DNA from: Rhizobiaceae bacterium
GTDB lineage: Bacteria > Pseudomonadota > Alphaproteobacteria > Rhizobiales > Rhizobiaceae
Length of the DNA stretch: 64,000 nt
Assembly (NCBI GenBank): GCA_019635755.1
Contig: JAHBYW010000001.1
Location: 186,001 to 250,000 of the forward strand
Direction: 5' to 3'
Shown here: piece by piece, positions 8,591-18,534 of the stretch
How the letters are laid out: every line of letters starts with the position of its first letter
How positions within the stretch are numbered: the stretch's first letter is position 1
Made by a program: the position numbers and the translations under genes
The notes under the pieces: model-generated
Told to the model about the DNA's origin: nothing
The model's input: only the letters and a program-made list of their open reading frames with translations
Databases searched by the model: none

Positions 8591-8795
8591 GATCTCCCCC
8601 CATGAGGGGGAGATGGGCGGCAGCCCAGAGGGGGGTGCCAGCGTGCAATGACATAGACCGTTCACCCGTATCTCTCTTCGCAATTCTGGAGAACATCCTG
8701 CCCGCCCTCGCCAGATGATGAGATGGGGCACCCCCCTCTGTCCTGCCGGACATCTCCCCCTCAAGGGGGGAGATCGGCAGCTGCGATGCCGGCAC
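8591..8795. repeat. GC-rich intergenic palindromic element (rhizobial type), acpS-pyrE gap
   Basis: Two hairpins (CTCCCCCCATGAGGGGGAG near 8592-8612 and CTCCCCCTCAAGGGGGGAG near 8752-8772) lie outside a perfect 14-bp inverted pair, CAGAGGGGGGTGCC at 8626-8639 and its complement at 8727-8740. The same building blocks recur at 53.8-53.93 kb. No gene fits the interval. Confidence 0.7.
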
Positions 8796-8803
8796 ACCCA
8801 TCC

Positions 8804-9382
8804 CTAAATATTCCTGCTGCCCGGCTTCACCGGCGGGATCTTCGCCAGTTCGGGCGGCAGCCGGTCGGCCGGATAGGCCGGCACCTGGTACTCCGCCAGC
8901 GCCACCAGCGGCACGCCGACATCGGTCTTGCCGGCGGACCTGTCGATGATGCAGGCCGCCGCGACCACCTCCGCGCCCAGCGCCTTCAGGCAGTCGATCG
9001 TCTCGCGGATCGACAGGCCGGTCGTCACGATATCCTCGACGATCACCACGCGCGCGCCCGGCTCGATCTCGAACCGGCGCAGCCGGAACTCGCCGCCCTC
9101 GCGCTCGACCCAGATCGCCGGCACGCCGAGATGCCGCGACGTCTCGTAGGCGGGGATCAGCCCGCCGATCGCCGGGCCGACCACGTAGTCGATCCGCCCC
9201 GGAACCTTCTCCCGGATGAGCGCCGCCAGCGCCTTGCAGAGCGTCTCCGTCTTGTCGGCATGCATGAAGACACGCGCCTTCTGCAGGAAGACCGGGCTGC
9301 GCAGCCCAGACGTCAGGATGAAATGCCCTTCCAGCACCGCGCCCGCCTGCCGGAAGATGTCGATGACGTCCTTGGTTTCCAT
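8804..9382 (-). CDS. pyrE: orotate phosphoribosyltransferase
   Basis: A 192-residue OPRTase of pyrimidine synthesis (orotate plus PRPP to OMP). The PRPP-binding motif [10 protein letters not shown] lies at 113-122; the flexible-loop Lys and acidic residues follow the standard type I phosphoribosyltransferase fold. The ATG at 9382 ([10 protein letters not shown]) lies 5 bp after the rsh stop; a much longer in-frame extension runs antisense-like through rsh and was rejected. Confidence 0.95.
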   Translation of the reverse strand: METKDVIDIFRQAGAVLEGHFILTSGLRSPVFLQKARVFMHADKTETLCKALAALIREKVPGRIDYVVGPAIGGLIPAYETSRHLGVPAIWVEREGGEFRLRRFEIEPGARVVIVEDIVTTGLSIRETIDCLKALGAEVVAAACIIDRSAGKTDVGVPLVALAEYQVPAYPADRLPPELAKIPPVKPGSRNI

Positions 9383-9387
9383 CCGCC

Positions 9388-11613
9388 CTACCCGTTCACG
9401 CGCTTGGCTTCGCTCACCGCCGAGCTGTCCTTCAGCTGCGACAGCAGCCGGTTCAGGTGTTTCAGGTCCCAGACCTCGAGGTCGATCAGCATCTCGGTGA
9501 AGTCCGGCGCGGTGCGGATCATCGACAGCATGTGGATGTTCGCGTCGTTCGCCGCCACCACCTGCGCGATCTCGGCCAGCGAGCCGGGCGCATTGATCGC
9601 CGTGACCGAGATGCGCGCCGGGAAGCGCTCCTTGGTGTCCTCGGCGATGTCCCAGCGCACGTCGATCCAGCGGTCCGGCTGGTCGTCGAAGGCGGTCAGC
9701 GACGGCGACTGGATCGGATAGATGGTGATGCCGGCGCCGGGCTGCAGGATGCCGACGATGCGGTCGCCGGGCACGGCGCCCTCGGGCGCGAACTTCACCG
9801 GCAGGTCGCCCTGCACGCCGCGGATCGGCAGCGCGTCCTCGCGCTGGCCACGCTCCTTGCGGCGACCCGAGCGCCCCGGGACCTTGAACAGCATGCCGGC
9901 GGCGTTGCGCAGATTGAACCAGCCCTCCTCCTTGGGCTTCTGCGCCTGTGTCGCGCGCTCTTCCTTGTAGTCGGGGAACACGGCCTTCACGACGTCGGTC
10001 GACGGCAGCTCGCCGCGCCCGACCGAGGCCAGCACGTCCTCGACGTCCTTGCGGGCCAGCCTGTGCAGCACCGGCTTCAGCTTGTCCTTGTTGAAGGTCT
10101 GCCCGGCCCGCTCGAAGGCGCGCTCCAGGATGCGCACGCCCAGCCCCGAGAACTGCTTGCGGATGGCGTTCTTGGTCGCCCGGCGGATCGCCGCGCGCGC
10201 CTTGCCGGTGACGACGACGTTCTCCCACGCGGCGGGCGGAACCTGCGCCTTGGAGCGGATGATCTCGACCTCGTCGCCGTTCTTCAACTCGGTCATCAGC
10301 GGCATGATGCGGCCGTTGACCTTGGCGCCGACGCAGGTGTCGCCGACATCGGTGTGGACGGCATAGGCGAAGTCGATCGGCGTCGCGCCGCGCGGCAGCG
10401 CGATCAGCCGGCCCTTCGGCGTGAAGCAGAACACCTGGTCCTGGAAGAGCTCCAGCTTGGTGTTCTCGAGGAAGTCCTCCGGATTGTCCCCCTCGGCCAG
10501 CTGCTCGATCGTGCGCCGCAGCCAGGCATAGGCATTGGTGTCCTTCGAGATGGAATGGCCGGCGCCGTTGGCGAGCTTCACGCCGTCCTTGTAGATCGAA
10601 TGCGCGGCGACGCCGTATTCGGCGACCCTGTCCATCTCCTGCGTGCGGATCTGCAGTTCGACGCGCTGGCGCGAGGGCCCGACGATCGTGGTGTGGATCG
10701 AGCGGTAGTCGTTCTGCTTCGGCGTCGAGATGTAGTCCTTGAACCGGCCCGGAACCATCGACCAGGCCGTGTGGATGGCGCCCAGCGCCCGATAGCAGTC
10801 CTCGATGTTGGCGACCACGACGCGGAAGCCGAAGATGTCGGAGAGCTGCTCGAAGGAGAGCGCCTTCGTCTCCATCTTGCGGAACACCGACCACGGTTTC
10901 TTCTGCCGGCTCTTCACCTCGGCGTAGATGGCCTGCTTGACGAACAGATCCGAGAGGTCGGTTTCGATCGCGCCGATGACGCCGCGGTTGCGCTCCAGCA
11001 CGTCCCGCAGCCGCTCGGTGACCGTCCGGTAGGCCTCGGGATTGGTGTAGCGGAAGGCCAGTTCCTCCAGCTCCTCGCGCATGTCCTGCATGCCCATGCG
11101 CCCGGCCAGCGGCGCATATATCTCCATCGTCTCCTCGGCGATCCTCAGCCGCTTCTCGGGCGGCACGTGGTCGAGGGTGCGCATGTTGTGCAGCCGGTCG
11201 GCGAGCTTCACCAGCAGCACGCGCACGTCCTCGGAGATCGCCAGCAGCAGCTTGCGCAGATTCTCCGCCTGCTCGGCACGCTTCGACACCAGGTCGAGCT
11301 TCTTCAGCTTGGTCAGCCCCTCGACCAGCTTGCCCATGTCGGGCCCGAACAACTCGTCGATCTCGGCGCGCGTCGCGCTGGTGTCCTCGATCGTGTCGTG
11401 AAGCAGCGCGACCGCGATCGTCGCCTCGTCCATGTGCATGTCGGTCAGGATCGCGGCGACTTCCAGCGGATGCGAGAAATAGGGATCGCCAGACGCACGC
11501 CGCTGGTGGCCGTGCTTCTGCATCGCGTAGACATAGGCCTTGTTGAGCAGCGTCTCGTTGACGTCCGGCTTGTAGCGCTGGACCCGTTCGACCAGCTCGT
11601 ACTGGCGCATCAT
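9388..11613 (-). CDS. rsh: bifunctional (p)ppGpp synthetase/hydrolase (RelA/SpoT homologue)
   Basis: A 741-residue long Rsh. The N-terminal hydrolase has an intact HD site (H48 in FSHPLEV; H72-D73 and E76-D77 in LLHDTIEDT). The synthetase follows (about 240-355, [21 protein letters not shown]), then TGS (about 385-450, [24 protein letters not shown] is split across it) and a C-terminal ACT domain. It makes and degrades the stringent-response alarmone; alphaproteobacteria usually carry this single bifunctional enzyme. It starts with two adjacent ATGs. It is first in the run to pyrE and lies 246 bp after rpoZ. Confidence 0.95.
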   Translation of the reverse strand: MMRQYELVERVQRYKPDVNETLLNKAYVYAMQKHGHQRRASGDPYFSHPLEVAAILTDMHMDEATIAVALLHDTIEDTSATRAEIDELFGPDMGKLVEGLTKLKKLDLVSKRAEQAENLRKLLLAISEDVRVLLVKLADRLHNMRTLDHVPPEKRLRIAEETMEIYAPLAGRMGMQDMREELEELAFRYTNPEAYRTVTERLRDVLERNRGVIGAIETDLSDLFVKQAIYAEVKSRQKKPWSVFRKMETKALSFEQLSDIFGFRVVVANIEDCYRALGAIHTAWSMVPGRFKDYISTPKQNDYRSIHTTIVGPSRQRVELQIRTQEMDRVAEYGVAAHSIYKDGVKLANGAGHSISKDTNAYAWLRRTIEQLAEGDNPEDFLENTKLELFQDQVFCFTPKGRLIALPRGATPIDFAYAVHTDVGDTCVGAKVNGRIMPLMTELKNGDEVEIIRSKAQVPPAAWENVVVTGKARAAIRRATKNAIRKQFSGLGVRILERAFERAGQTFNKDKLKPVLHRLARKDVEDVLASVGRGELPSTDVVKAVFPDYKEERATQAQKPKEEGWFNLRNAAGMLFKVPGRSGRRKERGQREDALPIRGVQGDLPVKFAPEGAVPGDRIVGILQPGAGITIYPIQSPSLTAFDDQPDRWIDVRWDIAEDTKERFPARISVTAINAPGSLAEIAQVVAANDANIHMLSMIRTAPDFTEMLIDLEVWDLKHLNRLLSQLKDSSAVSEAKRVNG

Positions 11614-11620
11614 CGGCTTA

Positions 11621-11670
11621 CCCTCCCCCGCACGGGGAGGGTGGCCCGAAGGGCCGGGTGTGGGTGCAGG
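11621..11670. repeat. short GC-rich palindromic repeat
   Basis: CCTCCCCCGCACGGGGAGG is a hairpin followed by a second one, GGCCCGAAGGGCC. It resembles the repeat families at 47-48 and 52-53 kb. It sits between rpoZ and rsh. Confidence 0.55.
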
Positions 11671-11822
11671 CGATCAGCCGTCGCGGCGGGACGGCCCCGT
11701 CATTTGCGAGGGACCGTGCTTCGATCCAGCGGGGGGCAGCGTCGAACGCCGTCATCTTTGACGTGAGGCCAGAATCAAATGCGCGCCGCGAGAATTCGCG
11801 ACGCGCACAAGAGATAGACACG

Positions 11823-11847
11823 AAAACCCCGCCGCGAAAGGCGGGAA
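11823..11847 (-). terminator. rho-independent terminator after rpoZ
   Basis: Read on the minus strand this is CCCGCC-TTTCGC-GGCGGG followed by GTTTTCG. The 6-bp GC stem and T-run lie 13-35 bp beyond the rpoZ stop. Confidence 0.65.
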
Positions 11848-11859
11848 AGGCCGAAACCC

Positions 11860-12255
11860 TTAGAAGTCGTCGCTTTTCTCCGGCGGAACCAGGCCCTCGA
11901 TGCCGGCCAGCAGCTCTTCCTCCGACATGCGGTCGAAGGTCACGTTGTCCTCTTCCGCCTCGTCGGCCGCCGGCTTGGCGTCGGCCTTGTCCAGCAGTTC
12001 CTGCGCCTCGGCCTCCGGCTCGTCGACTTCGACATGCTTCTGCAGCGAGTGGATCAGGTCCTCCTTGAGGTCGTCGGGCGACAGCGTCTCGTCGGCAATC
12101 TCGCGCAGCGCCACGACCGGGTTCTTGTCGTTGTCGCGGTCCACGGTGATCTGCTGGCCCTGGCTGATCTGCCGGGCGCGGTGGCTGGCGAGCAGCACCA
12201 GCTCGAAGCGGTTGTCGACCTTGTCGATGCAGTCTTCAACGGTAACGCGGGCCAT
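11860..12255 (-). CDS. rpoZ: RNA polymerase omega subunit
   Basis: A 131-residue omega subunit. The N-terminal [29 protein letters not shown] segment (shown as family signature, residues 1-29 overall) is diagnostic, and the long acidic C-terminal tail is usual in Rhizobiales. Omega stabilises the beta-prime subunit and helps core assembly. It is placed upstream of rsh, as in many proteobacteria. AAAGGGG lies upstream of the ATG, and the hairpin at 11823-11847 ends the transcript. Confidence 0.95.
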   Translation of the reverse strand: MARVTVEDCIDKVDNRFELVLLASHRARQISQGQQITVDRDNDKNPVVALREIADETLSPDDLKEDLIHSLQKHVEVDEPEAEAQELLDKADAKPAADEAEEDNVTFDRMSEEELLAGIEGLVPPEKSDDF

Positions 12256-12525
12256 TCAGCGCCCCTTTCAAGTCGTCGAGTTCGGGAGATTTGAGCGGCT
12301 CATACCCGCAAAGCCCCTTGATTTCAAGCATTGTGAACGCGCCGGTCCATCGTCCGCGGACCGGCCGCCACCAATCACATTTTCTTGCGCCCGCCAGCTT
12401 CCCCTTGGAATGCGGCGGCCACGGGGCTATTTCGGTCGTGGCGGCATTGTTTTTGACCTTGCGCCGCCCGGACAGCATCATTTCCGCTGCCCCAGCATCG
12501 ATTTTTCGACTTGGGATATTTCGAC

Positions 12526-13107
12526 ATGTTTGATCCGCGCGAAAAGATCGCCCTCTTCATCGACGGAGCCAATCTCTACGCAACCTCGCGGTCGCTCGGC
12601 TTCGACATCGACTATCGCAAGCTGCTCGCCAGCTTCCAGAAGCGCGGCTATCTGCTTCGCGCCTACTATTACACCGCGCTCGTCGAGGACCAGGAATACT
12701 CGTCCATCCGGCCGCTGATCGACTGGCTCGACTACAATGGCTACAAGGTCGTCACCAAGCCGGCGAAGGAATTCACCGACTCCACAGGCCGCCGCAAGAT
12801 CAAGGGCAACATGGACATCGAGCTCGCCATCGACGCGCTCGAACTGGCCGATGTCGTCGACCACTACGTCATCTTCTCCGGCGACGGCGATTTCCGTTCG
12901 CTGGTCGAGGCGCTGCAGCGGCGCGGCCGCAAGGTCAGCGTCGTGTCGACGATGGCGTCCCAGCCGCCGATGATCTCGGACGATCTGCGCCGGCAGGCGG
13001 ATCATTTCATCGACCTCGTGTCGCTGAAGGCCGATGTCGGGCGCGACCCGTCCGAGCGGCCGGCGCGGCGGGCCGAGCCGGTCGACCTCGAGAACCAGGA
13101 CATCTGA
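12526..13107 (+). CDS. LabA-like NYN-domain protein (DUF88)
   Basis: A 193-residue NYN/PIN-like protein. The metal-site acids fit the family: D13 (ALFIDGANLY), D97 (KGNMDIELAID) and D120/D122 (FSGDGDFRSLVEAL). NYN domains are predicted or shown RNases; the role of this widespread alphaproteobacterial member is unclear. The ATG at 12526 was chosen over an in-frame TTG at 12511 because MFDPREKIALFIDG is the family N-terminus. It is divergent from rpoZ (270-bp gap, no other gene seen) and the downstream glycosylase start is about 28 bp away. Confidence 0.88.
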   Translation: MFDPREKIALFIDGANLYATSRSLGFDIDYRKLLASFQKRGYLLRAYYYTALVEDQEYSSIRPLIDWLDYNGYKVVTKPAKEFTDSTGRRKIKGNMDIELAIDALELADVVDHYVIFSGDGDFRSLVEALQRRGRKVSVVSTMASQPPMISDDLRRQADHFIDLVSLKADVGRDPSERPARRAEPVDLENQDI

Positions 13108-13135
13108 TGGCGCCGCCGCCGGCGGAGCATCGTCC

Positions 13136-13846
13136 GTGACCACCGCAACGCCCCGCGAACCGATCGTCGCGGGACAGGCTCCCGGGCAGGTTCCGGACGC
13201 GGCCGAACCCTCCCGCGACTGCCCGCTCTGCCCGCGCCTGCACGGCTTCATCGCCGAATGGCGTAGCCGCGAGCCCGGCTGGTTCAACGCACCGGTGCCG
13301 ACCTTCCTGCCGCCGGACGGCGCCAGGTCCGTCCGCCTGCTGATCGTCGGGCTGGCACCCGGACTGCGCGGCGCCAACCGCACCGGCCGCCCCTTCACCG
13401 GCGACTACGCGGGCGACCTGCTCTACCGCACGCTCATCGACTACGGCTTCGCGCGCGGAGCCTATGCGGCGCACCCCGAAGACGGGCTCGAGCTCGTCGG
13501 CACCGCGATCACCAACGCCGTGCGCTGCGTGCCGCCGGAGAACAAGCCGACACCGGCCGAGATCAACACCTGCCGGCGGTTCCTCTCGCCTGCCTTCGCG
13601 CGCTTCCCGAACCTCGGCGCCGTGGTGTCGCTGGGCGCCATCGCACACCAGTCGACCGTCAGGGCACTTGGCGGCAAGGTCTCCGCCCACCCCTTCGGCC
13701 ATGGCGCGACGGCCGCGATCGGCGGCCTGCGCCTGTTCTCCAGCTACCACTGCTCGCGCTACAACACGAACACCGGCGTGCTGACGCCGGAGATGTTCCG
13801 CGCCGTCTTCGCGGCTGTTTCAGGCCACCTCGCCGTCGGCGACTGA
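13136..13846 (+). CDS. family 5 uracil-DNA glycosylase (UdgB type)
   Basis: A protein of about 236 residues. It has four iron-sulfur cluster cysteines (C29, C32, C131, C146), the active-site motif GLAPGLRGANRTGRPFTGD (72-90) and the substrate-pocket motif HCSRYNTNTG (205-214). The Asn/Thr pattern NRTGRPFTGD instead of a catalytic Asp marks family 5. It excises uracil, and often other deaminated bases, from DNA. The start is uncertain: GTG at 13136 is taken because the motif-bearing part begins well downstream and longer extensions overlap the NYN gene. It ends 5 bp from the convergent lysozyme gene. Confidence 0.88.
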   Translation: MTTATPREPIVAGQAPGQVPDAAEPSRDCPLCPRLHGFIAEWRSREPGWFNAPVPTFLPPDGARSVRLLIVGLAPGLRGANRTGRPFTGDYAGDLLYRTLIDYGFARGAYAAHPEDGLELVGTAITNAVRCVPPENKPTPAEINTCRRFLSPAFARFPNLGAVVSLGAIAHQSTVRALGGKVSAHPFGHGATAAIGGLRLFSSYHCSRYNTNTGVLTPEMFRAVFAAVSGHLAVGD

Positions 13847-13851
13847 CGCCG

Positions 13852-14547
13852 TCAGGGGCGGAGACCCGCACCGGGGTCAGCGCCGGACATCACGTTCAGA
13901 TCCACCGGTCCGTCGATGCCGTCGACCGTGCCGCGGTTGTGGTACTGCCAGTAGATCCAGTCGTCATGGCCGGGGTGCAGCATCAGCGAGCGCACCCAGC
14001 GGCGCCGGTCCGGCAGCGCGTCGCCATAGGCTTCCTCCGCCTCGCCGATGACGTAGATGACTGCCGGCTGGCCGAACGCCGCCTCGACGGGGACGAGGAA
14101 GGCGTTCAGCTCTGCAACGAGTTCCGCCGCCGCCGGGCGCTTCTTGCAGTTGCCGCCGAACTCGATGTCGACCACCGGCGGCAGCAGCGGCCCGTCGCGC
14201 GTCACCGTCGCGACGAAGTTCGCGGCCTGCTCCGCGCCTGGCCGGCAGAATGTGAAGAAGTGATAGGCGCCGACCGCAAGTCCCGCCGCCCGCGCCGCCG
14301 CGATGTTCGTCGCGAACGAGCTGTCGACGAAGTCGCCGCCCTCGGTCGCCTTGATGATCGCGAAGGCGACGTCGTCAGCCGCCACCCGCGCCCAGTCGAT
14401 CGCGCCCTGGTGGTTGGACACGTCGATGCCGCGCACGGGGTAGCGGTCACGGTCGGGCGAATAGGTCATGATGTAGAGATATGCCCCGACGCCGGCCGCA
14501 ATGACCAGCGCGATGGTCGCGCCCGCAATCGTCAGGAGTGCCCTCAC
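13852..14547 (-). CDS. glycoside hydrolase family 25 (lysozyme-like) protein, membrane anchored
   Basis: A 231-residue protein. One N-terminal membrane helix (about 5-26) is followed by a GH25 barrel: GIDVSNHQGAIDW with D42, the mid motif PVVDIEF with D127 and E129 as the acid pair, and the terminal IDGPVDLNVM. GH25 enzymes cleave the MurNAc-GlcNAc bond of peptidoglycan. The predicted location is periplasmic, tethered to the inner membrane. It is upstream of and convergent with the uracil glycosylase. Confidence 0.88.
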   Translation of the reverse strand: MRALLTIAGATIALVIAAGVGAYLYIMTYSPDRDRYPVRGIDVSNHQGAIDWARVAADDVAFAIIKATEGGDFVDSSFATNIAAARAAGLAVGAYHFFTFCRPGAEQAANFVATVTRDGPLLPPVVDIEFGGNCKKRPAAAELVAELNAFLVPVEAAFGQPAVIYVIGEAEEAYGDALPDRRRWVRSLMLHPGHDDWIYWQYHNRGTVDGIDGPVDLNVMSGADPGAGLRP

Positions 14548-14593
14548 GAGCGATGATGTCGGCGATGATCGTGACCGGATTGCGGATACGGGT

Positions 14594-15073
14594 CTACCCG
14601 CGGTCCTTCATCAGCCGCGATTTGTCGCGCGCCCAGTCGCGCTGCTTCTCGGTCTCGCGCTTGTCGTGCAGCTTCTTGCCGCGCGCCACCGCGAGCAGCA
14701 GCTTGGCGCGTCCGCGATCGTTGAAGTAGATCTTCAGCGGCACCATCGTCATGCCTTCGCGGTCGACGCTCTGGGCGAGCTTCGCCATCTCCCGCTTGCT
14801 CACCAGCAGCTTCCGCCGCCGCCGCGGCTCGTGGTTGAAGCGGTTCGCCTGGAGGTACTCCGGCAGGTAGGAATTGATCAGCCAGAGCTCGCCGCCTTCG
14901 ACCGAGGCGTAGGAGTCCTGGATGTTGGCCTGGCCGCCGCGCAGCGACTTCACCTCGGTGCCGGTCAGCGCCAGCCCGGCCTCGAGCGTGTCGATCACCT
15001 CATAGCTGAAGCGCGCCTTGCGGTTCTCCGCGACGGTCTTGTTGTTGGGATCGGCTTTGCGGACCTGGATCAT
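14594..15073 (-). CDS. smpB: SsrA-binding protein SmpB
   Basis: A 159-residue SmpB that delivers tmRNA to stalled ribosomes. The OB-fold core ([18 protein letters not shown], then TGTEVKSLR) and the basic C-terminal tail ([19 protein letters not shown]) are intact. It follows dapA on the same strand, the usual alphaproteobacterial order. No tmRNA gene was seen nearby. Confidence 0.96.
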   Translation of the reverse strand: MIQVRKADPNNKTVAENRKARFSYEVIDTLEAGLALTGTEVKSLRGGQANIQDSYASVEGGELWLINSYLPEYLQANRFNHEPRRRRKLLVSKREMAKLAQSVDREGMTMVPLKIYFNDRGRAKLLLAVARGKKLHDKRETEKQRDWARDKSRLMKDRG

Positions 15074-15083
15074 GGCGCTCAGG

Positions 15084-15128
15084 GCATGATCCCGAAAAGT
15101 GGCTTCCGGTTTCCGGAAAAGATCATGC
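15084..15128. repeat. 45-bp dispersed rhizobial intergenic palindrome
   Basis: The ends GCATGATC (15084-15091) and GATCATGC (15121-15128) are perfect inverted repeats, and inside lies TTCCGGTTTCCGGAA. From memory, elements of this form recur in many Rhizobiales genomes. It lies between smpB and dapA. Confidence 0.6.
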
Positions 15129-15197
15129 CAGAATAAACAGAGAGATCGTAATGGCAGCTCGCGGAGAAGTCATCGCGATCTAGGTGGGGCGCCGTCG

Positions 15198-16079
15198 TCA
15201 ATTGATCAAGCCCGCATGCACCATCGCCGCGTCGATGAGCTTCGCCGTCGACTCCTCGATCGTCACATGCGGCGAGCGCACCACGTTCTTGACCTTGCCG
15301 AGCTTTGATAGCGCGTACTTCGCCCCGCACAGGCCCGGCTCGACGAAGATCGCCTTGTGCAGCGGCATCAGCCGGTCCTGAAGCTCAAGCGCCCGCGCAT
15401 GATCGCCTGCAAGCGACGCCTGCTGGAACTCCGCGCACAGCCGTGGCGCCACGTTGGAGACGACCGAGATGCAGCCGACGCCGCCATGCGCGTTGAAGCC
15501 CAGCGCCGAGGCGTCCTCGCCCGACAGCTGCACGAACTTCGTCCCGCAGGTGATGCGTTGCTCCGAAACGCGCTCGACCTTGCCGGTCGCGTCCTTCACG
15601 CCGACGATATTCTTGAAGTCCTTCGCCAGCCTGCCCATCGTCTCGGGCGACATGTCGACGACCGAGCGCGGCGGAATGTTGTAGATGAAGACCGGCAGCT
15701 TCGTCGCCTTGGCGACCGCCGCGAAATGGGCGTAGAGGCCGCGCTGCGTCGGGCGGTTGTAGTAGGGCGTGACGACGAGCACGCCGTCCGCGCCGACCTT
15801 CTCGGCGAACTGCACCAGACCGACCGCTTCCGCCGTGTTGTTGGAGCCGGCGCCGGCCATCACGGGCACCCTGCCCTTGGCGGTCTTCACGCAGATCTCG
15901 ACGACGGCCCGGTGCTCTTCGTGCGTCAGCGTCGGTGACTCGCCCGTCGTGCCGACCGGGACCAGGCCCGTCGTGCCCTCCTGGATCTGCCAGTTCACGA
16001 ACGATTGAAAGCCTTTCTCGTCGAGCGCTCCGCTCTTCGTGAACGGCGTCACAAGCGCTGTGAGCGATCCTCGGAACAT
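15198..16079 (-). CDS. dapA: 4-hydroxy-tetrahydrodipicolinate synthase
   Basis: A 293-residue DapA condensing pyruvate and aspartate semialdehyde in lysine/diaminopimelate synthesis. Schiff-base K162 lies in GVKDATG; the catalytic triad residues are T45 (GTTGESPT), Y107 (TPYYNRP) and Y133 (FIYNIPPRS), with R139 binding the substrate carboxylate. The ATG at 16079 gives the usual N-terminus [13 protein letters not shown]; a much longer in-frame extension is antisense to the transglycosylase. Confidence 0.95.
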   Translation of the reverse strand: MFRGSLTALVTPFTKSGALDEKGFQSFVNWQIQEGTTGLVPVGTTGESPTLTHEEHRAVVEICVKTAKGRVPVMAGAGSNNTAEAVGLVQFAEKVGADGVLVVTPYYNRPTQRGLYAHFAAVAKATKLPVFIYNIPPRSVVDMSPETMGRLAKDFKNIVGVKDATGKVERVSEQRITCGTKFVQLSGEDASALGFNAHGGVGCISVVSNVAPRLCAEFQQASLAGDHARALELQDRLMPLHKAIFVEPGLCGAKYALSKLGKVKNVVRSPHVTIEESTAKLIDAAMVHAGLIN

Positions 16080-16311
16080 TGCGTCGCGGCTCCCCTGGCG
16101 GCGCGCACCCTGCGCGGCGGCGCTTTCTACCGGAAAGCGGCGTGTCGCACCATAGTCTTGACATGCTGGCCCATCAGAAGGATTCGGGAGGGGGCTTGGC
16201 TGCATGGGGGAGCCGGCCTTTACTCCCCGTTCACCATGTGCGCCTAGCGTTTTCGTGGCGCCGGACACAGGGAGCCGGTTTAGAGCGCCGCCTTTGGAGC
16301 GGCTGGAGAGG

Positions 16312-18414
16312 ATGCTGAGGACAGGGCGACCCAATCCGATCGTCGCAAGCGTGCTGCTGGCCTTCGTGCCCGTCATCGCGTTCGGCGGAGCCGTGCCCGG
16401 CCTTCTGGGCTTCGGCCTGCCCGCCGCGGTCGAGGCGCCGTCGGCCGGCGATCCGCTGGCGACCACGCCCCCGGTCAGCACCGAGACGACGACGTCCATC
16501 AAGGACAAGGTGGCGTTCGTTCCGGACCTGATGCTGCCGACTGGCGGCAGCACGGCGCGGCTGAAGGCAGGTCTCGACGCCATCTCCTCCGGCGACGCCG
16601 CCGAGGCGCTGCGCATCCGCGATTCCCTCGACGCCGATTCGATCGACCGCCGCATCCTGACCTGGGCGCTCGCCATGGGCGGTTCGCTGTCGGGCGACGC
16701 GACCGCCGGCGTGCTGGCGGCGATGCCCGACTGGCCGGGCGCCGCCACCCTGCACCGCAATGTCGAGCGCGCCGTCGCCCGCGAGAAGCGCAAGCCGGCC
16801 GAGATCGTCGCCGCCTTCGCCGACTCGCCGCCGCGCACCACGCAGGGCATCATGGCGCTGGCGCGCGCCGAACTCGACCTCGGCGACAAGGACGGCGCCC
16901 GCGCGCTCATCGTGCCGCTGTGGCGCACCGAGAAGCTCGAGGCCAAGGTCGAAAGCCGCATCCTGCAGGATTTCGGCGATGTGTTGACCAAGGAGGACCA
17001 CCGGTTCCGCCTCGAGCGCATGCTCTATGCCGAGCGGGTCCAGTCGGCGCTCAGGCTCGCCGAGCGCGGCGGCGCACCGAACCTCGTCAAGGCCTGGAGC
17101 GCGGTGATCCGGGGCGACAAGGCGGCGCGCAAGCTGCTCGACGCCGTGCCCGAGGCCGAACGCGGCGCCGGCTACCTCTATGCCGAGGCCAAGCTGCTGC
17201 GCCGCAAGAAGAAGTTCGCGGAAGCCGCCGACGTGATGGCGAAGGCGCCGCGCGATCCCGTCGCGCTTGTCGATCCCGACGAATGGTGGGTGGACCGGCG
17301 CGTGCTGTCGCGCGAACTGCTCGACCGCGGCGATGTCGCCGCCGCCTACCGGCTGGCCGCCGAGCACTCGGCGCAGTCGCCCGTCAATATCGCCGATGCG
17401 GAGTTCCATGCAGGCTGGTACGCCCTGCGCGGCCTGTCGGATCCGGTGCTGGCATCGAAGCATTTCGCCCGCATCGCCGAGATCGCCGAAGGGCCGATCA
17501 CCTCGGCGCGCGCCTATTACTGGCTGGGACGCGCGGCGGAGGCCGGCGCGCCGGGCGACGCCAAGGCCTACTACGAGAAGGCCGCCATCTTCTCCACCGC
17601 CTTCTACGGGCAGCTGGCCTCGGTGAAGCTCGGCCGCGCCGTGCAGTTCGCCGATCCGGTCCCGTCCGATGCCGAAGCCAAGGCCTTCGCCGCCCGCGAC
17701 GCGGTGCGCGCGCTGAAGCGCATCGAGCGCGCCGGCGACGGCAAGCTGGCCGCCACGCTCTACCGCGAACTGGCGCTGCAGATCGAAAGCCCCGGCGAGC
17801 TGGCGCTGCTGGTGAACATGGCCGAGAGGCGCGGCGAGCACCAGCTCGCGCTGCGCGTCGGCAAGCTCGCCGCCGCGCGCGGCATCAATGTCGGCACGCT
17901 GTCGCACCCCGTCGGCGCCATCCCGGCATCCGCCGACATTTCCGGCGCCGGCAAGGCGCTCGCCTACGCGATCGCCCGGCAGGAGAGCGAGTTCAACGTC
18001 TCGGCCGTGTCGGGCGCCGGCGCCCTCGGCCTGCTGCAGCTGCTGCCCGGCACGGCGGAGGAGTTCGCCAGGAAGACCGGCCTGCCTTACTCCAAGGCGC
18101 GGCTCACCACTGACGCCGGCTACAATGCGACGCTCGGCGCCTCCTTCCTCAGCGAGCAGCTCAGCCGCTTCGCCGGCTCCTACGTGCTGACCTTCGCCGG
18201 CTACAATGCAGGGCCTCGCCGCGCCCAGGACTGGGTGAAGCGTTATGGCGACCCGCGCGGGCAGGATCTCGACACCGTCGTCGACTGGATCGAGCGCATC
18301 CCGTTCACCGAGACGCGCAGCTACGTGCAGCGCGTCATGGAGAACTACCAGGTCTACAAGACCCGGCTCTCGGGCACCTTCAACATCGCCGACGACCTCG
18401 TGAAGGGCCGGTGA
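16312..18414 (+). CDS. soluble lytic murein transglycosylase (SLT family)
   Basis: A protein of about 700 residues. An N-terminal export signal or anchor ([18 protein letters not shown]) is followed by a long alpha-helical superhelix with Sel1/TPR-like repeats ([19 protein letters not shown]), then a C-terminal SLT domain. Catalytic Glu is E558 in [10 protein letters not shown], followed by [13 protein letters not shown] and the late AGYNAGPRR motif. It cleaves peptidoglycan to 1,6-anhydromuropeptides in the periplasm. ATG 16312 is preceded by GGAGAGG; a frame extension to 16204 has no good site. It is divergent from dapA. Confidence 0.92.
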   Translation: MLRTGRPNPIVASVLLAFVPVIAFGGAVPGLLGFGLPAAVEAPSAGDPLATTPPVSTETTTSIKDKVAFVPDLMLPTGGSTARLKAGLDAISSGDAAEALRIRDSLDADSIDRRILTWALAMGGSLSGDATAGVLAAMPDWPGAATLHRNVERAVAREKRKPAEIVAAFADSPPRTTQGIMALARAELDLGDKDGARALIVPLWRTEKLEAKVESRILQDFGDVLTKEDHRFRLERMLYAERVQSALRLAERGGAPNLVKAWSAVIRGDKAARKLLDAVPEAERGAGYLYAEAKLLRRKKKFAEAADVMAKAPRDPVALVDPDEWWVDRRVLSRELLDRGDVAAAYRLAAEHSAQSPVNIADAEFHAGWYALRGLSDPVLASKHFARIAEIAEGPITSARAYYWLGRAAEAGAPGDAKAYYEKAAIFSTAFYGQLASVKLGRAVQFADPVPSDAEAKAFAARDAVRALKRIERAGDGKLAATLYRELALQIESPGELALLVNMAERRGEHQLALRVGKLAAARGINVGTLSHPVGAIPASADISGAGKALAYAIARQESEFNVSAVSGAGALGLLQLLPGTAEEFARKTGLPYSKARLTTDAGYNATLGASFLSEQLSRFAGSYVLTFAGYNAGPRRAQDWVKRYGDPRGQDLDTVVDWIERIPFTETRSYVQRVMENYQVYKTRLSGTFNIADDLVKGR

Positions 18415-18534
18415 AGGCCCGCCGCCGCGGGCGGCGCCTGCCGCCGTCGCGCGCGCGGCGCTTGATCAGGCCCGCCTCCTCCCGCTACAGAATGTCCAAC
18501 CTGCCGGCCCGGTGCCGGACGCCGGAACCAATGC

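Noticed and set aside
9383-10894. N-terminal extension of the pyrE frame through rsh
   Set aside because: The extension has low-complexity Arg/Gly content and overlaps the conserved Rsh protein; pyrE has its own start and correct length from 9382.
12256-12525. Small genes in the rpoZ-NYN gap
   Set aside because: Short frames on both strands have no family match and overlap the likely divergent promoters.
14594-15197. tmRNA (ssrA) next to smpB
   Set aside because: No tRNA-like acceptor halves or tag frame could be found in the flanking sequence.
16080-17021. N-terminal extension of the dapA frame
   Set aside because: It is antisense to the transglycosylase and not needed for a full-length DapA.
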